Assembly: GCA_022796475.1 (NCBI GenBank)
Contig: JAAWIS010000026.1
Location: 1-40,740, forward strand
Length of the DNA: 40,740 nt
Direction of reading: 5' to 3'
From: Lachnospiraceae bacterium
Lineage (GTDB): Bacteria > Bacillota > Clostridia > Lachnospirales > Lachnospiraceae
Below, piece by piece: positions 16,025 through 24,774 of the stretch. The position numbers and the translations under genes are program-made. The notes under the pieces were generated by a model. That model did no database searches. It was not told the origin of the DNA and was given only the letters and a program-made list of their open reading frames with translations. Within the stretch, counting starts at the first letter, position 1. The number at the start of each line of letters is the position of its first letter.

Positions 16025-17890
16025 TCATACATTCAGTACGTCAGCCAGCACATCGTTAAGCTGTTTTAAGTCAATAGGTTTTGCAATATGCCCATCCATG
16101 CCAGATTCGAAGGCCCGTTTCCTGTCCTCTTCAAAAGCATTGGCCGTCATTGCTACAATGGGGATTTTGGCATGTGCCGGGTCAGGAAGCATCCGTATTT
16201 TTATAGCCGCCTGATAGCCGTCCAAACGAGGCATCTGAATATCCATCAGCACCAGATCATAATAATCCGGCGCTGAACCGGAAACCTTTTCCACAGCTTC
16301 TTCCCCATTTTCTGCACATTCTACTTCAAATCCCTTTTCTGAAAGAATCACTTCTGCAATTTCCCGGTTCAACTGGTTATCTTCTGCCAAAAGCACCCGT
16401 TTTCCATCAAAAGACACTTCTTCTTTATGTTCCCTGTGTGCCATGGCAGCCGGCTGTTCTTCGATCACCTTTAGACAAAACTCTACTACAAATTCCGTTC
16501 CTTCCTCTTTCTTGCTGTTTACCCGGATTGTTCCTCCGTGCAACTTAACAAGCTGTCTGGTAATGGCAAGTCCAAGGCCGGTTCCCTCTACGCCGCTTTC
16601 TGTGGCGCTTTTCTCACGTTCAAAGGCTTCGAATATGTGATTCATAAATTCTTCTGTCATGCCAACTCCGGTATCTTTCACATGGATCTCATAAGTGGCA
16701 TGTCCCTGGTGATTTTTTCCAGTCTGTATCACCTGGTACGTTACCGTTCCGCCTGTTTTTGTATACTTTAACGCATTTGACAGCAAGTTCAAAACAATCT
16801 GCTTAATCCGAAGAGCATCACATAGCACACAGTTATCCTGAATATTCTCAGCGCTGACTTGAAAGGTCAGCCCCTTTTCTCCCATATCCAGAGCAAGCAT
16901 CTGCTCTGTTTCCATAACAGCTTCCCGGATATTGCATGGCACAAGCTCAATTTCAAGCTTTCCGTTTTCAATCCTTGCCATATCCAAAACGTCATTAATT
17001 AGTCTTCTCAAATGCTTGCTGGCATGTTCCACTTTCGTAAGACTGTCTTCCACCCGTTTTTTATCATCCAAATGCCCCTTTGCAATCTGAGTAAACCCGA
17101 TAATCGCATTCATTGGAGTCCGAATATCGTGTGACATGTTAAATAAAAAGGAAGATTTTGCCTTGCTTGCCACTTCCGCCTTATGGAGGGCATCTGCCAG
17201 AGCTTCTCTCTGCTCTGCCTCTTTTTCGATTATGACATTAACATGACGGAACAGCCGCCTGGAAGTGATAAATGCTAAAGAGGTAAAAATCAAAACTGCA
17301 AAAGGCACAAAAAGTTTTAGTTTCTGATAGGTAACGTATTGATGTTCTGCTTCAAATTCAATACCTAAAACACCCACAATCTCCTTTTGGTTATAAAGGG
17401 GCAGATAACAGATGAAAATATCTCCCCAACTGGTATGTACAATCTTATTTGGATATACTTGTTCTCCGCCTAACGCCCGATCCATATCGTCATAAATTTC
17501 CGGCTCGATCCGATCCCCCGGATAGCGGAAATCCGGACTGTCCGGGTCCAGCCCGTCCACTACATATACGTAGCTGCCATCCTTATTTTTCCTGGCTGTA
17601 TAAAGATACATAACGCCAGTTGCCTCTTTCACCATGCTGAACACATCATGCATCACGATGTAGTCCGGATTTTTCATATCTTCACTGGTTTCAAAATCAG
17701 AAAAAGCAGCTAAATCCAACTGCTCTTCCAGATAGTCATATATAATCTCTGTGCGTTCTTTTAGACTAAGACGCATATCGTTATACGTCACTTCATAGGA
17801 TACAAAAAAACAGGTCAAAGCTACAGCCGCCACAAAAACAGCTAAAAGTATCGATACCTGAAGATCTACCCGATAGTCAATGCGTTTCAT
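16025..17890 (-). CDS. Hybrid sensor histidine kinase with C-terminal receiver
   Basis: The 621-residue membrane protein has two helices (about 12-31 and 193-211) flanking an extracellular sensor of about 160 residues. This sensor contains the Cache-like feature of a PLYNQKEIVGVLGIEFE end. A HisKA domain follows (FLFNMSHDIRTPMNAIIGF, H254), then an ATPase domain (NLLSNALKYT, DTGVGM, EGTGLGLAI) and a receiver (about 498-621) with phosphoacceptor D550 in LVLMDIQMPRLDG and K604. No HPt or output domain is fused and no partner regulator is adjacent, so the outputs lie elsewhere. The ATG follows GGAGG at six bases. Upstream are a TATAAT-like -10 (17921-17926) and a 12-base direct repeat (17937-17968). 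The ligand is unknown. Confidence 0.9.
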   Translation of the reverse strand: MKRIDYRVDLQVSILLAVFVAAVALTCFFVSYEVTYNDMRLSLKERTEIIYDYLEEQLDLAAFSDFETSEDMKNPDYIVMHDVFSMVKEATGVMYLYTARKNKDGSYVYVVDGLDPDSPDFRYPGDRIEPEIYDDMDRALGGEQVYPNKIVHTSWGDIFICYLPLYNQKEIVGVLGIEFEAEHQYVTYQKLKLFVPFAVLIFTSLAFITSRRLFRHVNVIIEKEAEQREALADALHKAEVASKAKSSFLFNMSHDIRTPMNAIIGFTQIAKGHLDDKKRVEDSLTKVEHASKHLRRLINDVLDMARIENGKLEIELVPCNIREAVMETEQMLALDMGEKGLTFQVSAENIQDNCVLCDALRIKQIVLNLLSNALKYTKTGGTVTYQVIQTGKNHQGHATYEIHVKDTGVGMTEEFMNHIFEAFEREKSATESGVEGTGLGLAITRQLVKLHGGTIRVNSKKEEGTEFVVEFCLKVIEEQPAAMAHREHKEEVSFDGKRVLLAEDNQLNREIAEVILSEKGFEVECAENGEEAVEKVSGSAPDYYDLVLMDIQMPRLDGYQAAIKIRMLPDPAHAKIPIVAMTANAFEEDRKRAFESGMDGHIAKPIDLKQLNDVLADVLNV

Positions 17891-17936
17891 GTCATTCCTC
17901 CACTCTTTCTATACGCAGCTATTATAATCATAACAG

Positions 17937-17968
17937 ATTACGGAAAAAAAGCAAGAATTACGGAAAAA
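17937..17968. repeat. 12-base direct repeat upstream of the hybrid kinase gene
   Basis: ATTACGGAAAAA occurs at 17937-17948 and 17957-17968, 20 bases start to start, about two helical turns. It lies just upstream of the minus-strand -10 candidate (17921-17926), a placement expected of a paired activator site. No known regulator consensus is matched. Confidence 0.5.
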
Positions 17969-18197
17969 TTACCTGGAGGATCGAGTATGATGTTTTTGTG
18001 ATTTCTGTTCTGGCAGCATATTTTCTTTGCTTTTTTAAGAACCTGTCTTCTATCCATTCAGACGGTATATTTTATTCCTGTAAAATGCAGAAACGAAAAT
18101 TTAGCTGGTACTTTAACTTACAAACCAGCCAGATGTGCAAAATGCACGCAAAATCCCAGGCTGCTTTAGCAGTTACTCTAAATTGAGGGAAAGTCAG
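17969..18197. other. Intergenic region before greA, no gene recognised
   Basis: The 427 bases between the hybrid kinase gene and greA hold no convincing gene. A short plus-strand frame (about 60 codons, 17998-18186) has no family resemblance and no placed ribosome site. A GGAGG does precede ATGATG at 17986, but that frame stops after four codons. Small hairpins are seen (GCTGGT/ACCAGC around 18103-18130, CTGCTTTAGCAG around 18164) without a T run. Confidence 0.5.
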
Positions 18198-18226
18198 TTG
18201 ACAATCGAATCACTTTAAGCTATAAT
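18198..18226 (+). promoter_or_regulatory. Near-consensus promoter of greA-lysS
   Basis: TTGACA (18198-18203) and TATAAT (18221-18226) are both perfect and separated by 17 bases. Transcription should start near 18233, leaving a leader of about 90 bases. This is the strongest promoter by eye in the window. Confidence 0.85.
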
Positions 18227-18323
18227 ACCTTGAATGCAGCGGAAGCCACATAAATAAAGGACATTTTTTCGCTGACGGGGAGCCGCTTTGCGGTAGTATT
18301 TAATTAAGGAAGGTATTGTGAAG

Positions 18324-18809
18324 ATGGCAGAGAAGAAAAACATTTTAACTTATGCTGGATTAAAACAGTATGAAGATGAGCTCCATAATCTGAAAGTATT
18401 CAAACGTCAGGAAGTAGCCCAAAAAATCAAGGAAGCCAGGGAGCAAGGCGACTTATCCGAAAATGCAGAGTACGATGCTGCAAAGGACGAACAAAGAGAT
18501 ATTGAACTTCGGATCGAAGAACTGGAAAAACTTCTGAAAAATGCGGAAGTTGTGGTAGAAGACGAAGTTGACTTAGATAAAATTAGTATTGGCTGTAAAG
18601 TCAGGGTATATGACCTGGAATTTGCAGAAGAAATGGAATTTAAAATCGTAGGTTCCACGGAAGCCAACAGCCTCCAGGGAAGAATTTCCAATGAATCACC
18701 TGTAGGTCATGCCCTGATCGGCAAACGTGTAGGCGATGTTGTTAACGTGGAAACCCAGGTAGGTATGGTTCAGTACAAAGTATTGGATATACAGAGAGTA
18801 AATCAGTAA
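18324..18809 (+). CDS. greA: Transcription elongation factor GreA
   Basis: GreA enters the secondary channel of RNA polymerase and stimulates cleavage of backtracked RNA so that stalled complexes can resume. The 161-residue protein has the two expected parts. The N-terminal coiled coil (about 1-75) has [12 protein letters not shown], the acidic tip [23 protein letters not shown] and [11 protein letters not shown]. The C-terminal FKBP-like domain ends in [18 protein letters not shown]. The ATG at 18324 gives the usual MAEKK-type start, ten bases after AAGGAAGG. A GTG at 18318 is four bases after the same site and would add two residues. It is followed 19 bases later by lysS. Confidence 0.96.
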   Translation: MAEKKNILTYAGLKQYEDELHNLKVFKRQEVAQKIKEAREQGDLSENAEYDAAKDEQRDIELRIEELEKLLKNAEVVVEDEVDLDKISIGCKVRVYDLEFAEEMEFKIVGSTEANSLQGRISNESPVGHALIGKRVGDVVNVETQVGMVQYKVLDIQRVNQ

Positions 18810-18828
18810 TTACGAAAGGATGGTAACA

Positions 18829-20334
18829 GTGGCAGGAGAAAACCAGAATCAAAACCCAAAAAAGGCCCAGGCGGAAGACTTAAATCATGTGCTCTTAGTC
18901 CGCCGTGAAAAACTTGCCGAACTTCAGGCAGCCGGAAAGGATCCCTTCCAAATCACAAAATATGATGTAACGGAACACAGCATGGATATTAAAAATCGTT
19001 ATGAAGAATACGAAGGAAAAGAGGTTTCCATAGCAGGCCGCATGATGTTTAAACGGGTAATGGGAAAAGCCTCCTTCTGCAATATACAGGATAAGGAAGG
19101 CAGTATCCAGGTTTATGTGGCTCGTGACAGCATTGGAGAGGAGTCTTACAAGGACTTTAAAAAGATGGATATCGGCGACATTGTAGGGGTAAAGGGATGT
19201 GCATTTACCACGAAAACCGGTGAAATTTCCATCCATGCTGACAGCATAATCCTCCTGTCCAAAAGCCTTCAGGTACTGCCTGAAAAATTCCACGGCCTGA
19301 CGGATACGGATATGCGTTACCGCCAGCGCTATGTCGATTTGATTGTAAATCCTGAGGTAAAGGATACCTTTATCAAACGTTCCCGGATTATTTCCACAAT
19401 CCGCCGTTATCTGGATGGACAGGGCTTTATGGAAGTGGAAACTCCTATGCTGGTAAACAATGCCGGCGGCGCTGCTGCCCGTCCCTTTATAACTTATTTT
19501 AACGCTTTAGATGAAGAAGAAAAGCTGCGGATTTCTCTTGAATTATACTTAAAGCGTCTGATTGTAGGCGGTCTGGAGCGGGTTTATGAAATCGGCCGGG
19601 TATTCCGGAATGAAGGAGTGGATACACGGCATAATCCGGAATTCACTTTAATGGAACTTTATCAAGCCTATACCGACTACCATGGTATGATGGATTTAAC
19701 AGAGAATTTATACCGCTATGTGGCTCAGGAAGTATTGGGAACTACAGAAATTGAATATAATGGGATTCGCATGGATTTAGGAAAGCCATTTGAGCGGATC
19801 ACCATGGTAGATGCAGTAAAGAAATACTCCGGCGTAGACTTTTCCAAGATCCATACCCTGGAGGAAGCCCGGGCTGCGGCAAAGGAACACCATGTAGAAT
19901 TTGAAGAACGTCATAAAAAAGGTGATATCTTAAACCGGTTCTTTGAAGACTTTGTGGAAGAGCATCTGGTACAGCCTACTTTTGTGATGGATCATCCGAT
20001 TGAAATTTCTCCTTTAACTAAGAAAAAGCCGGAAAATCCAGAATATGTGGAACGGTTCGAATTCTTTATGAATGGGTGGGAAATGGCAAACGCTTACTCG
20101 GAGCTGAATGACCCCATTGATCAGAGGGAACGGTTCGCTGCCCAGGAAGAAATGCTTGCACAGGGCGATGAAGAAGCAAATCATACGGATGAAGATTTCA
20201 TCAATGCTTTGATGGTTGGGATGCCTCCAACTGGCGGAATCGGATTTGGCATCGATCGAATGGTAATGCTTTTAACAGATTCGGCAGCAATCCGGGATGT
20301 TTTGCTGTTCCCGACGATGAAGAGCCTTAATTGA
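18829..20334 (+). CDS. lysS: Lysyl-tRNA synthetase, class II
   Basis: LysS charges tRNA-Lys with lysine. The 501-residue enzyme has an N-terminal OB-fold anticodon-binding domain (about 50-155, [26 protein letters not shown]). The class II core follows, with motif 2 ([23 protein letters not shown] region) and motif 3 ([16 protein letters not shown]), ending in [10 protein letters not shown] as usual. The GTG start at 18829 was chosen because GAAAGGA lies eight bases before it; the in-frame ATG at 18820 overlaps that site. It is cotranscribed with greA from 18198. No T-box leader is seen. Confidence 0.97.
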   Translation: MAGENQNQNPKKAQAEDLNHVLLVRREKLAELQAAGKDPFQITKYDVTEHSMDIKNRYEEYEGKEVSIAGRMMFKRVMGKASFCNIQDKEGSIQVYVARDSIGEESYKDFKKMDIGDIVGVKGCAFTTKTGEISIHADSIILLSKSLQVLPEKFHGLTDTDMRYRQRYVDLIVNPEVKDTFIKRSRIISTIRRYLDGQGFMEVETPMLVNNAGGAAARPFITYFNALDEEEKLRISLELYLKRLIVGGLERVYEIGRVFRNEGVDTRHNPEFTLMELYQAYTDYHGMMDLTENLYRYVAQEVLGTTEIEYNGIRMDLGKPFERITMVDAVKKYSGVDFSKIHTLEEARAAAKEHHVEFEERHKKGDILNRFFEDFVEEHLVQPTFVMDHPIEISPLTKKKPENPEYVERFEFFMNGWEMANAYSELNDPIDQRERFAAQEEMLAQGDEEANHTDEDFINALMVGMPPTGGIGFGIDRMVMLLTDSAAIRDVLLFPTMKSLN

Positions 20335-20364
20335 CTTTAGAACCGGGAAAGGGATTGTCGCAAA

Positions 20365-20432
20365 CGGGCAAAGATACACAATATATAGTTTAAATTTGAT
20401 GTGGTTTTTACTATATATTGTGTAAATGCCCG
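20365..20432. repeat. Long inverted repeat downstream of lysS
   Basis: The perfect arms ACACAATATATAGT (20376-20389) and ACTATATATTGTGT (20410-20423) are nested inside CGGGCA (20365-20370) / TGCCCG (20427-20432). Weaker pairing continues outward to about 20348 and 20455. The apical loop is 20 bases. There is no clear T run, so it is not a standard intrinsic terminator. It could still fold strongly in the 3' end of the greA-lysS transcript, or be a small palindromic repeat. Confidence 0.65.
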
Positions 20433-20477
20433 GTATTGTGACCTCCCCTTATTGTTCTTTCTAGCAAAATAGCTTTT

Positions 20478-21119
20478 TTATGAGTTCACCATTTCTTCTG
20501 ATAATTTTCGTAATTGGCGGCACTCTTTCTCAATATCTTCTGCTGCAAATATAGCACTGACCAGAGCTACACCATCCACACCAGTACCAGCAAGCTGCAT
20601 AATATTGGATTGATTAATACCGCCAATAGCTACCACAGGAAGTTCTACAGCCTGGCAAATATCACTCAGCACATGCAGGGGCAGCACATCTGCGTCTGTT
20701 TTTGTCGCAGTAGCAAACATGGCGCCTGCGCCAAGACAGTCAGCGCCATTTCTTACAGCCTCTATTGCTTCCTCGACAGAATGAACCGAAACACCAATCA
20801 TCATGTCATCTCCTACCAACTGGCGAACGTTAGCTGCATTCCTATCTTTCTGCCCCACATGAATCCCGTCTGCTTTACATTTTATGGCAATCTCTACATG
20901 ATCATTTACAAAGAAGGGAACGCCATACTGCCTGCACAGAGAAGCAATTTCCATTGCTTCTGTAAGAAAGTCAGCATCATTCAGCTCTTTTTCCCGCAGT
21001 TGTATGCAGGTTGCACCTCCCTTCAAAGCAGATTCTACCTGCTGGCATAAACTTTGTTTTCCGACCCATGTTCTGTCTGTTACTGCGTATAACCGCATAT
21101 AGCTTCTATCGCACTTCAT
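20478..21119 (-). CDS. thiE: Thiamine phosphate synthase
   Basis: ThiE couples hydroxymethylpyrimidine diphosphate to hydroxyethylthiazole phosphate, giving thiamine phosphate. The 213-residue TIM barrel shows LYAVTD at the start, ATCIQLREKE, FFVNDHVEIAIKCKADGIHVGQ, MIGVSVHS, LGAGAMFATATK and VVAIGGINQSN (phosphate binding). The start was placed at ATG 21119, eight bases after AGGAAGG. A GTG three codons upstream abuts that site. It overlaps the end of thiM by 14 bases and is the last gene of the riboswitch-controlled operon. In the usual motif FGPVFPT-K the equivalent here is LGAGAMFATATK, a normal kind of variation. Confidence 0.94.
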   Translation of the reverse strand: MKCDRSYMRLYAVTDRTWVGKQSLCQQVESALKGGATCIQLREKELNDADFLTEAMEIASLCRQYGVPFFVNDHVEIAIKCKADGIHVGQKDRNAANVRQLVGDDMMIGVSVHSVEEAIEAVRNGADCLGAGAMFATATKTDADVLPLHVLSDICQAVELPVVAIGGINQSNIMQLAGTGVDGVALVSAIFAAEDIEKECRQLRKLSEEMVNS

Positions 21120-21927
21120 AATTTGCACCTTCCTTCAATCCCTTTGCCTCAAGATGATAAACGGCATCAATCATATAATTTCTGTAGGCAGCATTGCCGT
21201 CTAATGGCATAAGTCTTTGATAAGCAATTTCCCCGGCAAGCCCCATTGCACATACAGCAGCCCCGGCTGCTTCTAATGGCTGAGCTGGATTGGCGGCGAC
21301 AAAAGCAGCCGTCATTGCAGACAACTGGCATCCGGTGCCAGTGACAGAAGACATCATTGGATTTCCGTTGCGGATACAGTATGCCGTTTTCTCATCTGCT
21401 ACAATATCAATAGCACCTGTAATTGCCGCTACAGCTCCCGTTTTTCTGGCAAAAGATTTGGCAAGGATTACAGCCTGATTTAGATTTTCTTCTGTCACCT
21501 GATCCATCCTGTCAGCATCCACACCTTTTGTTGTGCTGCTTCCGTATGCCAGCGTTTTTATCTCCGAAATATTCCCGCGGATAACGGTAAATTTCACTTC
21601 CTCCAAAAGGTTCAATGCAGTTTCTGTGCGAAAGGCAGACGCCCCTGCTCCGACAGGATCCAGCACAACTGGATGATTCAATTCATTGGCCTTTTTACCG
21701 GCAATTTTCATAGAAGAAATGGTTCTGCAGTTTAAAGTACCCATATTAATATTTAATCCAGAACAGAGCGCCGTGATTTCTGCAGCTTCAGCCTCATCAT
21801 CTGCCATAATCGGAGAAGCGCCGCAGGCAAGTATGATATTGGCACAATCATTAACCGTTACATAATTGGTAATGTTATGGATTAAAGGGCGGATCCTTCT
21901 CACATTTTCAAAAATAGCTTCAAACAT
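21106..21927 (-). CDS. thiM: Hydroxyethylthiazole kinase
   Basis: ThiM phosphorylates salvaged 4-methyl-5-(2-hydroxyethyl)thiazole to the form used by ThiE, encoded next. The 273-residue ribokinase-like protein shows PLIHNITNYVTVNDCAN at the N-terminus, SPIMADD, LDPVGAGAS, IRGNISEI and the C-terminal anion-hole motif VTGTGCQLSA with its catalytic Cys. AGGAG lies five bases before the ATG. It is the middle gene of thiW-thiM-thiE. No thiC or thiD is present here, so this cluster serves thiazole salvage, and pyrimidine must come from elsewhere. Confidence 0.95.
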   Translation of the reverse strand: MFEAIFENVRRIRPLIHNITNYVTVNDCANIILACGASPIMADDEAEAAEITALCSGLNINMGTLNCRTISSMKIAGKKANELNHPVVLDPVGAGASAFRTETALNLLEEVKFTVIRGNISEIKTLAYGSSTTKGVDADRMDQVTEENLNQAVILAKSFARKTGAVAAITGAIDIVADEKTAYCIRNGNPMMSSVTGTGCQLSAMTAAFVAANPAQPLEAAGAAVCAMGLAGEIAYQRLMPLDGNAAYRNYMIDAVYHLEAKGLKEGANYEVR

Positions 21928-21942
21928 ACCGGCTCCTCTTTC

Positions 21943-22461
21943 CTATTGCTCTAAAATTTCCTGCATCGAATGCAGCGCTTTTGATTGTTTCAGACTATAG
22001 AGCACCACAGCAGAGCAAACAGCTCCTGCGGCTGTAGAAATTAAAAATGGAAAAATATACGCATAAACAGGGATCTGGCTGGCATTCTGCCCCATTATAA
22101 AAACTGCAACCGGATATGCACATAGCCCTCCCAGAACTGCCGTTCCAAATACTTCACCAATAAGGGCTGCAAAAATGCTTTTATACTTCCAATATGCCAA
22201 TCCGCACACCAATGCCCCAAACATGCTTCCGGGAAAAGCCATCATACTTCCTAAGCCCAGCAAATTGCGAATCCATGCAGCAGCAAATGCTGCCAGCAAG
22301 CCATATCCCGGCCCAAGCAATATAGCACAGAGAATATTTACCATATGCTGTACAGGAGAACATTTGCTTCCAAAAACCGGAAAAGAGAACAAGCTTCCTA
22401 CAACAGCAACTGCGCAAAAAGCGCCGGAAATTGCAAGTTTTTTCGTATTTAATGTTTTCAT
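21943..22461 (-). CDS. thiW: ThiW, thiazole-specific S component of an ECF transporter
   Basis: ThiW is a small integral membrane substrate-binding subunit thought to import the thiazole precursor with a shared ECF energising module, which is not in this window. The 172-residue protein has about five to six hydrophobic helices. ThiW-family sequence features include KKLAISGAFCAVAVVGS at the start and the SPVQHMVNILCAILLGPGYGLLAAF, IRNLLGLGSMMAFPGSMFGAL region. The ATG is preceded by AAAGGAG at a good distance. It is the first gene after the TPP riboswitch, so it should be shut off when thiamine pyrophosphate is plentiful. Pairing with thiM and thiE supports the thiazole assignment. Confidence 0.92.
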   Translation of the reverse strand: MKTLNTKKLAISGAFCAVAVVGSLFSFPVFGSKCSPVQHMVNILCAILLGPGYGLLAAFAAAWIRNLLGLGSMMAFPGSMFGALVCGLAYWKYKSIFAALIGEVFGTAVLGGLCAYPVAVFIMGQNASQIPVYAYIFPFLISTAAGAVCSAVVLYSLKQSKALHSMQEILEQ

Positions 22462-22545
22462 TGTTCACACTCCTTTGATTTTAATTGGAAACTGCTGCAT
22501 GCATACAGAGTTTTTTTGATTCATAGGACATATTTTCCTATGAAC

Positions 22546-22582
22546 TAAAAAACAGAAGAATACCTTCTGGGTATCCTCCTGT
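22546..22582 (-). terminator. Riboswitch expression-platform terminator
   Basis: On the minus strand, a stem of about 13 bp with two G-T pairs (22570-22582 with 22552-22564) is followed by TTTTTTAG. It lies between the TPP aptamer and thiW, the place expected of a terminator formed when ligand is bound. A second small hairpin (CATAGGA/TCCTATG, 22522-22542) follows and may flank the ribosome site. Confidence 0.85.
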
Positions 22583-22597
22583 AAAAAATCGAATCAA

Positions 22598-22688
22598 TGA
22601 CTTCCTACGGCGGCATTATCCGCATCAGGTTAAAGGGTCGAAGTTTGATTACTTCCTCTCAGCCTGCCAATACAAGCTCCCCTGTTTT
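22598..22688 (-). promoter_or_regulatory. TPP riboswitch (THI element)
   Basis: Reading the minus strand, the conserved core elements appear in order: ACAGGGGAGC, GGCTGAGAGGAAG, GACCCTTTAACCTGAT, GGATAATGCCG and GTAGGAAG. These are the pyrimidine- and pyrophosphate-sensing helices of the TPP aptamer. Promoter (22704-22732), aptamer, terminator (22546-22582) and thiW follow in order, which indicates control by transcription termination. Confidence 0.95.
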
Positions 22689-22703
22689 TATTAATATGGC
22701 TTT

Positions 22704-22732
22704 AGTATACATCAGTATTGCGCATAATTCAA
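22704..22732 (-). promoter_or_regulatory. Promoter of the thiW-thiM-thiE operon
   Basis: On the minus strand TTGAAT (22727-22732) and TATACT (22704-22709) are 17 bases apart. Transcription would begin just before the TPP aptamer. Confidence 0.7.
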
Positions 22733-22813
22733 GTATTTTCGATCTATGTTTTTGCCTATGTTTTTGTATCTGATTGTTGTAAGATTTTTGTATCTGTTTT
22801 TTGCTTAGTGATT

Positions 22814-24010
22814 TTAAGGCCATTCCAATGATTCCGCTTTTGCTTTCCTGGAAAGAAGAATTCCAATTAGCAGCAGCACCGGAAATACAATTCCTGCCAA
22901 AACTCCCATTTTTAAGTTATCGCCCAGTCTGCCGGACACCATTCCAACTAATGTAGGCCCAACTGAACAGCCGATATCCCCGCCTAAAGCCAACAGTGCA
23001 AACATGGCTGTTCCCCCTTTTGGCAAAGCTGCCGCCCCTTTACTGAAGGCGCCAGGCCACATAATCCCTACTGACAGCCCACAAACTGCACATGCCATCA
23101 AGCTAAACAGCGGAATGGGGAAAAGGGAAATCCCCAAATAAGCAAGAATGCACAAACAACTGCTGTAAATCATAACGCGTTCCAGACGGAAGCGTTCACC
23201 ATATTTCCCATAAAGAAGTCTGGAAATCCCCATCAAAATTGCAAATGCCATTGGCCCGGCCAAATCCCCTGCTGTTTTCGAAATCCCAAGCCCCTTCTCT
23301 GCAAATGTGGAAGCCCATTGGCTTACTGCCTGTTCGCTTGCCCCTGCACATATCATCATTGCCATCAAAATCCAAAATATTTTATATCGGAACAGTTCCT
23401 TTAAACTCAGCCCTGTTTCCCCCTCTTCTATCAATGCGGCGATGGGAACTTTCGTAAAAGCAAAGGCATTTGCAATTGGAATCAGCGCCCATAAAAGCGC
23501 CAAAATTTTCCAGTTTCCAACCCCCGCCACATAAAAAAACAGTGTTGAGAGCAGCACAACTCCCGCATGTCCCCAGCAGTAAAAAGAATGCAGCATACTC
23601 ATGGCCTTTTCCTTATTATCAGAAGGACAAGCTTCCACAATTGGACTGACCAGCACTTCTAAAAGTCCGCCGCCAATGGCATATATCATAACAGAAATCA
23701 AAATTCCGGCAAATGGTAGCGGTAAGATCTCTGGCAGAATTGTAAGAAATATCAGTCCGGCTGCTGAACATACATGGGCAGTCACCATAGATGCACGATA
23801 TCCGATTTTATCTGCAAATCCTGCTGAAAGAAGATCGATCAATAACTGTATTCCAAAATTAAAGGTCACCAGCAGCGTAATCTGGGACAGCGGAATATGA
23901 TACCTTCTCTGAAAGAATAAAAACAGCAGCGGTGCAAAATTATTGATGACAGCCTGCACGATACTTCCTGTAAAGCAGGCTGCAACTGTTTTATTATATT
24001 GGTTTTTCAT
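22814..24010 (-). CDS. Major facilitator superfamily transporter
   Basis: The roughly 398-residue protein has about 12 hydrophobic helices with a central charged loop (about 190-210), the MFS layout. The A-motif-like SAGFADKIGYRASM follows helix 2 and a weaker counterpart, ISRLLYGKYGERF, occurs in the second half. Overall it resembles fucose-permease or YfnK-like MFS members found in clostridia, but the substrate cannot be read from sequence. Of two adjacent ATG codons the second (24010) is five bases from GGAGG and was preferred. It is upstream of the thiamine operon in the same direction, but the riboswitch promoter lies between, so a role in thiamine uptake is only a guess from position. 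Confidence 0.85.
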   Translation of the reverse strand: MKNQYNKTVAACFTGSIVQAVINNFAPLLFLFFQRRYHIPLSQITLLVTFNFGIQLLIDLLSAGFADKIGYRASMVTAHVCSAAGLIFLTILPEILPLPFAGILISVMIYAIGGGLLEVLVSPIVEACPSDNKEKAMSMLHSFYCWGHAGVVLLSTLFFYVAGVGNWKILALLWALIPIANAFAFTKVPIAALIEEGETGLSLKELFRYKIFWILMAMMICAGASEQAVSQWASTFAEKGLGISKTAGDLAGPMAFAILMGISRLLYGKYGERFRLERVMIYSSCLCILAYLGISLFPIPLFSLMACAVCGLSVGIMWPGAFSKGAAALPKGGTAMFALLALGGDIGCSVGPTLVGMVSGRLGDNLKMGVLAGIVFPVLLLIGILLSRKAKAESLEWP

Positions 24011-24055
24011 CATTTCCTCCCCGCAAAGAGGATTATATCATATTTTTGTCAAAAG

Positions 24056-24652
24056 TCACTGCAAATTATCACAAATTTTGTTTGCCGTTTTATAGTGTAT
24101 TTTGTCCTTCCTTACATTAGCACAATTTTTCTTGTGGGCTTTCAGCTTCTTCATGGCCCAGTCGTAATGACTTGATGTGGTGCTGACAAAATAAGACCCC
24201 AGTGTGCTTCCAGGAACCCATTTTATCATCCCTTTGGAAAATAATTCATCATTGGAAAAGCATTCCGCTAACGCAGCAACTTCCCTATGGGATTTTTGAA
24301 ACATGTTTCTGGCATCCTCCAAAGATGTGCCCTGGTGTTTGTTCCAAAATTCCATGTTCATTTCTCCATAAGTTCTCCAGTTATAGGGCTGAGGCAGAAA
24401 TGGGGTGCTGTGGCCATTTTGATTTTGCTGCACCCAATTAAGCAAAAGCTGGTGCCATTCGTAAAGATGAATCAAAATATCACGAAGATTTTTATCCCTT
24501 TTCCAATGTGCTTCTTTCTTCTTCTCATCATTGGAAAAATCCAGGGGCATACTCAGCTCTGTTTCTGTCAGTCCCAAAATAAGAGTATTCAGCTTCTCAA
24601 AATTTACAGTTGCTGCGGTTAATAAATCTGTTTTCGTTGTCGGCCTGCTCAT
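24056..24652 (-). CDS. ClbS/DfsB family four-helix bundle protein
   Basis: The 198-residue cytosolic protein matches the ClbS/DfsB group (DinB-like four-helix bundle), a family that includes the colibactin resistance hydrolase ClbS as well as many proteins of unknown role. Seen are RPTTKTDLLTAATVNFEKL at the start, RDILIHLYEWHQLLLNWV with the usual metal-site-like His region, LPQPYNWRTYGEMN, and a HYDWAMKKLKAH end. The start at 24652 is eight bases from AAAGGA; an ATG two codons upstream is only two bases from it. It lies about 120 bases after the WYL regulator in the same direction and may be controlled by it. No toxin genes are nearby, so the substrate is unknown. Confidence 0.85.
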   Translation of the reverse strand: MSRPTTKTDLLTAATVNFEKLNTLILGLTETELSMPLDFSNDEKKKEAHWKRDKNLRDILIHLYEWHQLLLNWVQQNQNGHSTPFLPQPYNWRTYGEMNMEFWNKHQGTSLEDARNMFQKSHREVAALAECFSNDELFSKGMIKWVPGSTLGSYFVSTTSSHYDWAMKKLKAHKKNCANVRKDKIHYKTANKICDNLQ

Positions 24653-24774
24653 GTTCATTTTCCTTTCTTCATACAATTGTTGTTTCGTATTCCTATGGTT
24701 TTTAATATTCTGTCAGCATAAAAAATTGGAAATTTACATGAATCAGGATAGCAAAATAATCCTGACATCTTATG

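Noticed and set aside
17998-18186. 62-codon plus-strand frame before greA
   Set aside because: No placed ribosome site, no recognisable family, and it ends just before the strong greA promoter.
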